A stretch of DNA of 64,000 nucleotides from Aquabacter cavernae (GTDB lineage: Bacteria; Pseudomonadota; Alphaproteobacteria; Rhizobiales; Xanthobacteraceae): NCBI RefSeq assembly GCF_003993795.1, contig NZ_RWKV01000015.1:434001-498000 (forward strand), written 5' to 3'. Positions 35,506 through 42,992 of this stretch are shown one piece after another. The first letter of the stretch is position 1; each line of letters starts with the position of its first letter. The position numbers were made by a program, and so were the translations under genes. The notes below the pieces were generated by a model. The model was not told the origin of the DNA and searched no databases. It was given only the letters and a program-made list of their open reading frames with translations.

Positions 35506-36261
35506 TCACACGCCGAGATAGGCCCGGCGCACGCCCGGATCGGCCGAAAGGGATTGGGAACTGCCGGAAAGCACCACATGGCCCGCCTCCAGCACGTAGC
35601 CGCGATGGGCGACGGAAAGGGCCAGCATGGCGTTCTGTTCCACCAGCAGCACCGAGACGCCCTGCCGGTTGATGGCGCCGATGGCCCCGTGAAGCTCGTC
35701 CACCACGATGGGCGCGAGGCCGTGGCTCGGCTCGTCCAGCAGAAGCAGCTTGGGCTTGCCCATGAGCGCGCGGCCGATGGACACCATCTGCTGCTCGCCG
35801 CCCGACATGGAGCCCGCAAGCTGCGCCTGCCGCTCCTGCAGGCGCGGGAACAGGGTGAAGACCCGCTCCAGCCGCTCGGCGATGTCCTTGGCGCCGCGAT
35901 GGAAGAAGGCGCCCATCATCAGGTTGTCCAGCGTGGTCATGCGCGGGAAGACGTGACGGCCCTCCGGCACATGGCCGATGCCGAGGCCGGGAATGGTGTG
36001 GGCGGGACGCCCGAGCAGCGCCAGCCCCTCGAAGGCGATGTGGCCGCGCGCCTTGGGGATGAGGCCCGATATGGCCCGCAGCAAGGTCGTCTTGCCCGCC
36101 GTATTGGCGCCGAGCACGGCAACCGTCTCACCCGTCCGCACCCCCAGGGTGACGGCGCTGAGCACGTCCGGCCCGCCATAGGCGGCGCTGAGGTCGCGGA
36201 CCTCCAGGACCGCGCTCGCGGCGGCATCGGGGGTCGCGGAAGACAATGCGGTCTCAGGCAT
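35506..36261 (-). CDS. livF: Branched-chain-amino-acid-type ABC importer, ATP-binding protein LivF-like
   Basis: A 251-residue ATPase from ATG 36261, with AGGAGGG five bases upstream. The gene overlaps the end of the LivG-like gene by eight bases. Walker A is GANTAGKTTLL, with Thr where LivF proteins usually have Gly. The signature is SGGEQQMVSIGRAL and Walker B LLLLDEPSHGL. The ending (VLSGSSQSLSADPGVRRAYLGV) matches LivF. It energises the permease with LivG. Gene order LivH-LivM-LivG-LivF-nitrilase suggests the transporter brings in a nitrile or aldoxime, not an amino acid; this is inference. Confidence 0.9.
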   Translation of the reverse strand: MPETALSSATPDAAASAVLEVRDLSAAYGGPDVLSAVTLGVRTGETVAVLGANTAGKTTLLRAISGLIPKARGHIAFEGLALLGRPAHTIPGLGIGHVPEGRHVFPRMTTLDNLMMGAFFHRGAKDIAERLERVFTLFPRLQERQAQLAGSMSGGEQQMVSIGRALMGKPKLLLLDEPSHGLAPIVVDELHGAIGAINRQGVSVLLVEQNAMLALSVAHRGYVLEAGHVVLSGSSQSLSADPGVRRAYLGV

Positions 36262-36994
36262 GGGCACCCTCCTGTCCGGCGGCGCCATGGCCGAGATAGG
36301 CTTCGATGACCTGCGGATCCGCGGCCACCTCGGACGGCCGGCCCTGCGCCAGCAGGCGACCGAAATTCACCGCCAGAAGCCGGTCGCACAGGGCCATGAT
36401 GGCCCGCATGTGATGCTCCACCACCAGAAGCGCGAGCCCCTCGTCCCGCAGCGTGCGGATCACCTTCATCACCTCGTCCATCTCGCTGGGGGTGAGGGCC
36501 GCCATCACCTCGTCGAGCAGCAGCACGCGCGGCTCCGTGGCGAGCGCGCGCGCCATCTCCACCAGCGCCTTCTGGGGAAAGGTCAGGTCCTGCACGTCCG
36601 CATCTGCGATGGGGCCGAGGCCGAGCGTGTCCAGCACCCGCTCCGCCTTGATGCGCGCGCCCTTCAGATCGTGGCGCAACAGGGCGGCGGTGGTGACGTT
36701 CTCCAGCACGCTCATGTCGGGGAAGAGCGCGGCATTCTGGAAGGTCTTGGTCATGCCCTTGGCCGCCACCTTGTGGGGCTTGAGGCCGGAAATGGTCTCT
36801 CCGCCGAGGCGCACGGCGCCGGAGGTGAGAGGCTGGAGGCCCACGAGGGCATTGAACAAAGTCGTCTTGCCCGCCCCGTTGGGGCCGATGAGGCCGACGA
36901 TCTCGCCGGCATTCAGGGTGAAGGACACCCCGTCCACCGCCTTGAGACCACCGAAGGTGACGCTGACGCCTTCGGCCTGAAGAACCGCCGTCAT
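36254..36994 (-). CDS. livG: Branched-chain-amino-acid-type ABC importer, ATP-binding protein LivG-like
   Basis: A 246-residue ATPase. The start is ATG 36994 (MTAVLQAEGVSVTFGGLKAV) with AAGGGAG upstream, two bases after the LivM-like stop; the longer frame to 37072 overlaps livM and is not needed. Walker A is GPNGAGKTTLFN, signature LTFPQKALVEMARAL, Walker B VLLLDEVMAALTPSE. The LivG-specific VEHHMRAIMALCDRL follows. The LTFPQ loop departs from the usual LSYGQ, and in DEVMAAL the usual Pro/Gly are replaced, but the Walker Glu is retained. It pairs with LivF-like on the LivH/LivM-like permease. Confidence 0.9.
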   Translation of the reverse strand: MTAVLQAEGVSVTFGGLKAVDGVSFTLNAGEIVGLIGPNGAGKTTLFNALVGLQPLTSGAVRLGGETISGLKPHKVAAKGMTKTFQNAALFPDMSVLENVTTAALLRHDLKGARIKAERVLDTLGLGPIADADVQDLTFPQKALVEMARALATEPRVLLLDEVMAALTPSEMDEVMKVIRTLRDEGLALLVVEHHMRAIMALCDRLLAVNFGRLLAQGRPSEVAADPQVIEAYLGHGAAGQEGAHA

Positions 36995-36996
36995 GG

Positions 36997-38013
36997 TCAG
37001 GCTCCCTTCGCGGCAGGGGCGGCAACGGCCGGGCGCGAGGCCTCGGCCCGCCGACGCCGGGGTTTCGGCCACCAGGCCATGAGGCCGCGCGGCTGGATGA
37101 GGATGGCGGCGATGAGGATGACGCCGAACACGAACTGGGAGAGGCCCGCCGCCTTGGAAGAGAGGAAGGCGTTGGCCGTCTCCTCAAGCGGGATCAGGAA
37201 CAGCGCGCCCAGGATCGGCCCGCCCAGGGTGCCCAGGCCGCCGACAATGGCGATCATGGCCATGCGCACCGAGAGGCCCGCCAGGGAAAAGATGGAATCC
37301 GGGTCGAAGAAGAAGGTGAACTGGGCGAACACCGTGCCGCAGATGGCGGTGAGCGCCGCCGAGATGACGCTGGCGATGAGCTTTACGCGGAACGTATTGA
37401 CCCCCGCCACCTCCGCCGCATTCTCGTTTTCCCGCACCGCCCGCAGCCGGTAGCCCAGGGCCCCGGAAGCCAGCAGGTGGAAGGCGAGACAGACCGCCGC
37501 CAGCAGGCCGAGGATGACCCAGTAATAGGAGGACACGGCCCGGAAGGCGAAATAGGCCGGCTGGCTGCCCATGAAGGGAATGGAGAGGCCCACCGGGCCG
37601 CCGGTGAAGTCCGCCCAGCTATTGGCGATCACCCGCAGCACCTCGGCGAAGGCAAGCGTGGCGAGGGCAAAATAGTGCCCTTTCAGCCGGAAGGTGGGGA
37701 TGGACAGGAGCACCGCCGCCCCGCCCGCCACCACAGCGCCGGCGAACATGCCGATCCAGGGCGAGATGCCGAGCTTCAGGAACAACAGTGTGGAGGTATA
37801 GGCGCCCAGCCCGAAGAACCCCGCATGGCCGAGCGAGATCTGGTTCGCGAGGCCGCCGACGATGTTCCACGACTGCGCCATGGCGGCGAACAGGAGCACC
37901 ATGGCGGCCACGCGCAGCAGGTGGCCGCGCGGGTCCACGAAGAAGGGCAGCAGGGCCGCCGCCACGAAGAAGATGAGGAGCGCCGCGCGGGACGGAGTGA
38001 AGAGGGTTCGCAT
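36997..38013 (-). CDS. livM: Branched-chain-amino-acid-type ABC importer, permease LivM-like
   Basis: A 338-residue inner-membrane permease with about nine to ten hydrophobic segments. NQISLGHAGFFGLGAYTSTLLF near residues 58-79 is the LivM signature, and YRLRAVRENENAAEVAGVN is the cytoplasmic coupling (EAA-like) loop. VGGLGTLGGPILGALFLIPLEE is the second conserved permease motif. The tail is basic. It lies three bases from the LivH-like gene and is almost adjacent to LivG, so the four genes form one unit. It dimerises with LivH-like to form the channel. Confidence 0.92.
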   Translation of the reverse strand: MRTLFTPSRAALLIFFVAAALLPFFVDPRGHLLRVAAMVLLFAAMAQSWNIVGGLANQISLGHAGFFGLGAYTSTLLFLKLGISPWIGMFAGAVVAGGAAVLLSIPTFRLKGHYFALATLAFAEVLRVIANSWADFTGGPVGLSIPFMGSQPAYFAFRAVSSYYWVILGLLAAVCLAFHLLASGALGYRLRAVRENENAAEVAGVNTFRVKLIASVISAALTAICGTVFAQFTFFFDPDSIFSLAGLSVRMAMIAIVGGLGTLGGPILGALFLIPLEETANAFLSSKAAGLSQFVFGVILIAAILIQPRGLMAWWPKPRRRRAEASRPAVAAPAAKGA

Positions 38014-38016
38014 GGC

Positions 38017-38868
38017 TCAGGCGCCCTTGATGAGGCCCTGCGGGCGCAGGGCGAGAACGGCGATGAAGATCACGAACAGGCAGAGATTCTGGAGCTGGAT
38101 GGGGAAGATGAGCGTGGACATGGACTGCACCACCCCCACCATGATTCCGCCCGCCAGCGCCCCGGCCACCGAGCCGAGGCCGCCCAGCACCACCACCGTG
38201 AACATGAGCACGACGAACTGCCCGCCCACCGTGGGGCTCACCGTGATGTAGGGCAGGATGACCGCCCCGCCGAAGGCGGTGAGCGCGACGCCGAGGCCGA
38301 AGGCGAGGCCATAGGTGCGCTTGGTGTCCACGCCCACGAGGGTGGCGGCCATGGCATCCTGCGCCACCGCGCGGATGGCACGGCCGGTCCAGGAGCGCTC
38401 CAGGAACAGCCAGAGCGCGGCGGCCAGGATCACGGCGGCGGCGAAGGCGTAGAGATAGGGAGCGCCGATGAAGATGTCGCCGAGGCGATAGCCCTGCACC
38501 TGATAGGGCACGCTCACGGACCTGAACTCGGACCCGAACACCATGAGCGCCGCATTCTCGATGGCGATGAGCAGGCCCACGGTGAGGAAGACCTGGGCGG
38601 CGGGCGGCGCCTTCAGCACCCGTTCGATCAGCGTGCGCTGGACCACATAGCCCACCGCGAACACGATGACGAAGGACAGGACCGATCCCAGCAGCGGATC
38701 GAGCCCCAGCCAGCGCCAGGCGAACCAGGCCACATACATGCCCAGCATCAGGAACTCGGCATGGGCGAAATTGACGACGCCGAGGACGCCGAAGACGAGC
38801 GACAAGCCCGTGGCGATGACGCCATAGACGCCGCCAAGAAGTATTCCATCGATCAGGGCCTGGAGCAT
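38017..38868 (-). CDS. livH: Branched-chain-amino-acid-type ABC importer, permease LivH-like
   Basis: A 283-residue inner-membrane permease. It opens MLQALIDGILLGGVYGVIATGLSLVFGVLGVVNFAHAEFLMLGMY, the typical LivH beginning (written here from positions 38868 down). GRAIRAVAQDAMAATLVGVD is the ATPase-coupling loop and VLGGLGSVAGALAGGIMVG the late motif. It is the first membrane gene after the binding-protein gene, separated from it by two strong hairpins in a 117-base gap, and sits three bases upstream of LivM-like. Confidence 0.92.
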   Translation of the reverse strand: MLQALIDGILLGGVYGVIATGLSLVFGVLGVVNFAHAEFLMLGMYVAWFAWRWLGLDPLLGSVLSFVIVFAVGYVVQRTLIERVLKAPPAAQVFLTVGLLIAIENAALMVFGSEFRSVSVPYQVQGYRLGDIFIGAPYLYAFAAAVILAAALWLFLERSWTGRAIRAVAQDAMAATLVGVDTKRTYGLAFGLGVALTAFGGAVILPYITVSPTVGGQFVVLMFTVVVLGGLGSVAGALAGGIMVGVVQSMSTLIFPIQLQNLCLFVIFIAVLALRPQGLIKGA

Positions 38869-38902
38869 CGGTGTCCTGCACGGGTGGAGGGTGGAGGGAT
38901 GT

Positions 38903-38925
38903 CCGCGGCCGGAGACCGGCCGCGG
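38903..38925 (-). repeat. Intercistronic hairpin 1 between the binding-protein gene and livH-like
   Basis: CCGCGGCCGG (38903-38912) and CCGGCCGCGG (38916-38925) pair perfectly around a three-base loop. Hairpins after a binding-protein gene commonly protect its mRNA and lower readthrough into the permease genes; that role is inferred. Confidence 0.6.
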
Positions 38926-38928
38926 GCG

Positions 38929-38962
38929 GCGTTCCGTGGAGAGAGGGGGACCCGCGGAACGC
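38929..38962 (-). repeat. Intercistronic hairpin 2 between the binding-protein gene and livH-like
   Basis: GCGTTCCG (38929-38936) pairs with CGGAACGC (38955-38962) across an 18-base loop, next to hairpin 1 and 24 bases after the binding-protein stop. No T-run, so partial termination or mRNA stabilisation is more likely than full stop. Confidence 0.5.
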
Positions 38963-38985
38963 CTGTGATCACGGGGCGTAGCCCG

Positions 38986-40215
38986 TCACTTCACCGTCTG
39001 GCCGCGCCAGATGGGATCGGCCTTGGCGGCCTGCGGGGGATAGACGGTGACGGGCTCCTCGCCGCGCCACTGCACGAAGACCGGGAAGGCGGAGGTGTTG
39101 AGGCCCGTCTTGTCGAACTTGATGCAGCCGCCGGGCACGCCCTTGGCAAGGCCCGTGCAGGTGTCGAGGGTCGCGAGGGCGTCGCGCACCTTCTGCGGGT
39201 CGGAGGACTTGGCCTTCTCCATGGCCTGGGCCACCGCATCCAGCGCCGCCGCATGGATGATGGCCTCATGGGTGATGAAGGAGCCGTATTTCTCCTTGTA
39301 TTTGGCGGCCAGCTCCGGGATCAGGTCGCCGCTGGCCGCGGCCACCGAGAGCACGCCTTCGGCATAGTCGCCGAGGCCCTTCTTGAAGTCGGGAATGATG
39401 TAGCCCGCCGCGCCGCCGATCACCGGAATGTCGATCTGCTGCTGGCGCAGCGCCCGGATGATGAGCAGGCTGTCATTGAGATAGGAGACCGGGAAGGCGA
39501 TCTGGGCGCCGGAGGCACGCAGCTTGTTCACCAGGGGCGACACGTCGGTGATGCCCAGCGGATAGGCCTCGTCCAGAACCACCTCGACACCGGCCTTCTT
39601 GGCCGCGTCCCGCAGGCCCTTGGCCTGGGCGGTGCCATAGGCGGTGTCCTCATAGAGGATGGCCACCTTGTCGATCTTCTCGCCCGCCTTCTTGGCGATG
39701 GCGGTGGCATAGTCGAACTGCGCCTCGCCGAACACGGTGCCCTTGGGCGAGACCTGGAAGATGTAGTCGTAGCCGCGCCCGGTGATCTGGTCGGCGAAGG
39801 CGAAGGTCACCAGCGGGATCTGCGCGCGCTCGGTCACTTCCGAGGCGGCCAGCGTGGTGGAGGAAACGAAGGCACCCACCACCGCGCTCACCCCGTTCTG
39901 GGAGATGAGGCGCTGGGTGGTGGAGGCGGCGGTGTTGGGCGTGGGCACGTCGGCCGCCACCAGCTTGATCTTGGCGCCGCCCAGCGACTTGATACCACCC
40001 GCCGCATTGATCATCTCAGCGGCCAGCTCCGTGCCGCGCTGCGCGCCGATGCCGAACTGCGCATTCGGGCCGGACAAAGGCTGGATGACGCCGACGACGA
40101 CATCCTCGGCCGCCCGGACGGGCTCGGCGAAAAGCGAAAAGGCGACCGCGCCCGCCGCGAGCATAACGCCCGCGGCCCGGCGCCGGTCGAGAGGAGCTGA
40201 CGTCATTGAGGTCAC
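38986..40215 (-). CDS. Branched-chain-amino-acid-type ABC importer, periplasmic substrate-binding protein (paralogue 1)
   Basis: A 409-residue precursor with a signal peptide (RRRAAGVMLAAGAVAFSLF, cleavage near VRAAE); a start three codons later is possible. The mature part is a type I periplasmic binding fold of the LivK/amide-urea group: VVVGVIQPLSGPNAQFG, then PNTAASTTQRLISQNGVSAVVG and GGAAGYIIPDFKKGL. A cysteine pair near the C-terminus (DTCTGLAKGVPGGC) could form a disulfide. It is closely similar along its whole length to the divergent protein at 40648-41868. It heads the importer/nitrilase transcription unit and should deliver the ligand to LivHM-like. Confidence 0.9.
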   Translation of the reverse strand: MTSMTSAPLDRRRAAGVMLAAGAVAFSLFAEPVRAAEDVVVGVIQPLSGPNAQFGIGAQRGTELAAEMINAAGGIKSLGGAKIKLVAADVPTPNTAASTTQRLISQNGVSAVVGAFVSSTTLAASEVTERAQIPLVTFAFADQITGRGYDYIFQVSPKGTVFGEAQFDYATAIAKKAGEKIDKVAILYEDTAYGTAQAKGLRDAAKKAGVEVVLDEAYPLGITDVSPLVNKLRASGAQIAFPVSYLNDSLLIIRALRQQQIDIPVIGGAAGYIIPDFKKGLGDYAEGVLSVAAASGDLIPELAAKYKEKYGSFITHEAIIHAAALDAVAQAMEKAKSSDPQKVRDALATLDTCTGLAKGVPGGCIKFDKTGLNTSAFPVFVQWRGEEPVTVYPPQAAKADPIWRGQTVK

Positions 40216-40647
40216 CTTCTGATCGGCTGGACTGGGGACACGCTAGGTCGTGTCGGATATTTTCGTCAATAAGCGCCGTATCCAAATTTTCATCTTAACG
40301 ACCCATGCTCTGCATTAAAAACAACAAACTATTGATTTTTAATGATTTTTATCGCTCAAAATTTGCTCATATCGGATATTTTAATCCTCAACCAGCGGCC
40401 GATTTTCAGTGTCGAAAATATCGACAAGCTTCACCCCTATGGCCTCGGGGACGCGGAGAAGGAATAGTTTCAGACGTTTCTAGTCGGTTTTTTCCGACAT
40501 AAATCAGCGTCTTACCCCCGATTTCGCAGCAAGACTCAATCAGATGAATGGCTTTAATCTGAATTTCGCATGTCGAAGATGATTGACAAGAAACCATCCG
40601 CATTCCCATCCTTAAGCGCCTTCCAAAAAAATGACGGGAACTTGCGC
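40216..40647. promoter_or_regulatory. Divergent control region between the two binding-protein genes
   Basis: A 432-base, AT-rich region without a gene must hold promoters in both directions. It has two exact copies of TCGGATATTTT (40253-40263 and 40372-40382), a TGTCGA-N5-TCGACA dyad (40410-40426) and a GTCGG-N6-CCGAC dyad (40483-40498). TGTCG recurs as a half-site (40251, 40410 and, on the other strand, 40421-40426 and 40494-40499), so this is a good candidate for the binding sites of one dimeric regulator, perhaps the TrmB-type protein. Confidence 0.6.
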
Positions 40648-41868
40648 ATGACAAAAACCATGAAGCGGGCGGCCTTGAGGGGAACGGCCCTCGCCGCCCT
40701 CACCGCGTCCCTGCTGGGCTCCCTCACTGCCGCCCAGGCCCAGGCGCCGGTGAAGATCGGCGTCGTCCTTCCGCTCTCCGGCCCCAATGCCCAGTTCGGC
40801 ATCGCCAGCCGCACCGGCATCGAGATGGCGGCCGACGCCATCAATGCGGCGGGCGGACTCAAGTCGCTGGGCGGAGCCAAGATCGAGCTGGTGGTGGCGG
40901 ACGTACCGAGCCCCAACACCGCCGCCTCCACCACCCAGCGCCTCATCAGCCAGGATCAGGTGGTGGGCGTGGTCGGCGCCTTCGTCTCGTCCATCACGCT
41001 GGCCGCATCGGAAGTCACCGAGCGCGCCGGCGTGCCCATGATCACCCACTCCTTCGCGGACCAGATCACGTCGCGCGGCTACAAATACATCTTCCAGGTC
41101 TCGGCAAAGGCCACCACTTACGGCAAGGCGCAGTTCGACTACGCCATCGACCTCGCCAAGCAGGCGGGCGCGCCGTCCGAGACGGTGGCCATCTTCTACG
41201 AGGACACCGCCTATGGCACCGCCCAGGGCAAGGGCCTGCGCGAAGCGGCGAAGGCCAAGTCCATCACCCCGGCCATCGACGAGGCCTATCCGCTGGGCAT
41301 CACCGACGTCGCCCCGCTCATCAACAAGCTGCGCGCCTCGAAGTCGGACATCGTCTTCCCGGTCTCCTACTTCAACGACGCCCTGCAGATCATCCGCGCC
41401 ATGCGCCAGCAGCAGATCGACATCCCCACCGTCGGCGGGGCGGCGGGCTACATCATCCCCGACTTCAAGAAGGGCCTCGGCCCCTATGCCGAAGGGGTCT
41501 TCTCCATTGCTCCGGCCAATTACGATTTCATCCCGGAGATGGCGGCCCAGTACAAGGCCAAGTACGGAAGCTTCATGACCCACGAGGTCATCATGTACGG
41601 CGCCGCGCTTCACCATCTGGCCATGGCCATCGAAGAGGCCAAGTCACGCGATCCGGAGAAGATCCGCGATGCGGTGGCGGCGTTGAAGATCTGCGGAACC
41701 GGCTTTGCCGCCGGCATCCCGGGCGGCTGCACCGCCTTCGACGCCACCGGCCTCTCCTCCACCGCCTATCCCATCTTCGTCCAGTGGCGCGGCGACGACC
41801 TCGTCACCGTCTACCCGAAGAATGCGGCCAAGGGCCCGGCCATCTGGGCCGGCAAGACCCTGAACTGA
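40648..41868 (+). CDS. Branched-chain-amino-acid-type ABC importer, periplasmic substrate-binding protein (paralogue 2)
   Basis: A 406-residue precursor. ATG 40648 (MTKTMKRAALRGTALAALTA) is chosen because it starts a clean signal peptide ending near TAAQAQ; the longer frame from 40570 adds 26 unsuitable residues. The mature protein (VKIGVVLPLSGPNAQFG, PNTAASTTQRLISQDQVVG, GGAAGYIIPDFKKGL, cysteine pair ICGTGFAAGIPGGC) repeats nearly every motif of the protein encoded divergently at 38986-40215, so the pair arose by duplication. It lies 77 bases upstream of the aldoxime dehydratase gene on the same strand. Likely ligand differs slightly between copies (aldoxime versus nitrile is one guess). 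Confidence 0.9.
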   Translation: MTKTMKRAALRGTALAALTASLLGSLTAAQAQAPVKIGVVLPLSGPNAQFGIASRTGIEMAADAINAAGGLKSLGGAKIELVVADVPSPNTAASTTQRLISQDQVVGVVGAFVSSITLAASEVTERAGVPMITHSFADQITSRGYKYIFQVSAKATTYGKAQFDYAIDLAKQAGAPSETVAIFYEDTAYGTAQGKGLREAAKAKSITPAIDEAYPLGITDVAPLINKLRASKSDIVFPVSYFNDALQIIRAMRQQQIDIPTVGGAAGYIIPDFKKGLGPYAEGVFSIAPANYDFIPEMAAQYKAKYGSFMTHEVIMYGAALHHLAMAIEEAKSRDPEKIRDAVAALKICGTGFAAGIPGGCTAFDATGLSSTAYPIFVQWRGDDLVTVYPKNAAKGPAIWAGKTLN

Positions 41869-41896
41869 CCGCCCTGAACTGATAGCAACAATAAGC

Positions 41897-41927
41897 GGAC
41901 CGGCGCCTCCCGAAGGGGTGCCGGTCC
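41897..41927 (+). repeat. Hairpin between binding protein 2 and aldoxime dehydratase
   Basis: GGACCGGC (41897-41904) pairs with GCCGGTCC (41920-41927), with partial pairing inside the 15-base loop. It lies 28 bases after the binding-protein stop and 18 before the next start, a typical place for an mRNA-stabilising or attenuating hairpin. Confidence 0.55.
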
Positions 41928-41945
41928 CGCTTCCGGGGAACGACC

Positions 41946-42989
41946 ATGGTCTTTCACATCGAATATCCGCGCACCATTCCGGAACGGCGCCCACCCGGCC
42001 ACCAGCCCGCCGCGCCGCGCTTCTCCCTGCGCTGGAAGCAGCCGGTGGGCCTCCTCATCAGCGACTATTTCGCCCTGCAGGGCCAGGACCTGACGTGGGA
42101 CGAGCAGGCGGACTTCTTCGCGCGCCTGGAAAGCAGCTTCGGCACGGGCGGGCCCGACGCCTTCGAGCGCATGCGCTTCACGGACGAAGCCGGGGCGCAG
42201 AATGCGGTGCTTGTCGCCTATTGGCTGGACGGCACCCGCCACGGCCGCTGGGAGCGCACCTCACCCTTCATGGACTGGTTCCGGGACGATGCCCGGCTCT
42301 CCGGCGAGCGCGGCGTGTGGCGCGAGACGCTGCATGTGCCCTATGACCGGCACGAGACCATCTATTCGACGCCCAATTATCCCATCGGCCTCGCGCGCAC
42401 GCCCGGCTCCGAGCGCGTCGCCATCACCATCAACGGCTATTTCGGCGCCATGCGCGACCGGATCCCGCTCTCGGCCATCGACAGCCTGGACAGCCCCTTC
42501 GCCGCCATGCCCGCGCGGGGCATCCCGGCGAGCCTCGGCCGCCGCGTGAAGGTGGCTTCCCCCCTCAACATGGTCTCCATCCGGTCCGGCCAGTATTGGG
42601 AAGGAGCGGGCAACGAGCAGACCGCCGACTATCTGGACAATCTCCAGCCCAAGCTCATGCGCGGCATGTCCCATCTCGCCACCCACCCGGACGAGACCGG
42701 CACGCTCACGCTCCGGGTCATGACCAACCTGAACCCGGACGGCAGCCCGCGATCCGAGACCTCGGTGCACGGCTATTTCCTCTCCATGACGCTGCTGGAG
42801 GAATGGTCCAAGCGCCACGAGACCCATCTGGACATCTACCGGCACGCCATCGCCATGAACCGGCTGCACAAGGAAAAGCGGGAAGTTTTCACCTGGCACG
42901 AGGTGTTCGCGCTCCTTCCGGGGACTTTCTCCGAATATGCCAATTGTCACCCGAGCACCGGCCTCCTGCCCTGGTTCGCGGCGGCGTGA
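41946..42989 (+). CDS. Haem-containing aldoxime dehydratase (phenylacetaldoxime dehydratase family)
   Basis: A 347-residue enzyme of the usual family length. It matches the haem-dependent aldoxime dehydratases (OxdA/OxdB/OxdRE), which remove water from R-CH=N-OH to give a nitrile with substrate bound directly to ferrous haem. Visible family features: an opening such as SDYFALQGQD, GYFGAMRDRIP at 164-174, a segment around 210-222 (SIRSGQYWEG), EEWSKRHETHLDIY at 285-298, WHEVF at 317-321 and EYANCHPSTGLLP at 330-342. H294 (THLDIY) is a candidate axial haem ligand and H318 a candidate catalytic base; an alignment is needed to confirm which is which. It follows the second binding protein, and a nitrilase gene completes the pathway. 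Confidence 0.88.
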   Translation: MVFHIEYPRTIPERRPPGHQPAAPRFSLRWKQPVGLLISDYFALQGQDLTWDEQADFFARLESSFGTGGPDAFERMRFTDEAGAQNAVLVAYWLDGTRHGRWERTSPFMDWFRDDARLSGERGVWRETLHVPYDRHETIYSTPNYPIGLARTPGSERVAITINGYFGAMRDRIPLSAIDSLDSPFAAMPARGIPASLGRRVKVASPLNMVSIRSGQYWEGAGNEQTADYLDNLQPKLMRGMSHLATHPDETGTLTLRVMTNLNPDGSPRSETSVHGYFLSMTLLEEWSKRHETHLDIYRHAIAMNRLHKEKREVFTWHEVFALLPGTFSEYANCHPSTGLLPWFAAA

Positions 42990-42992
42990 GCG

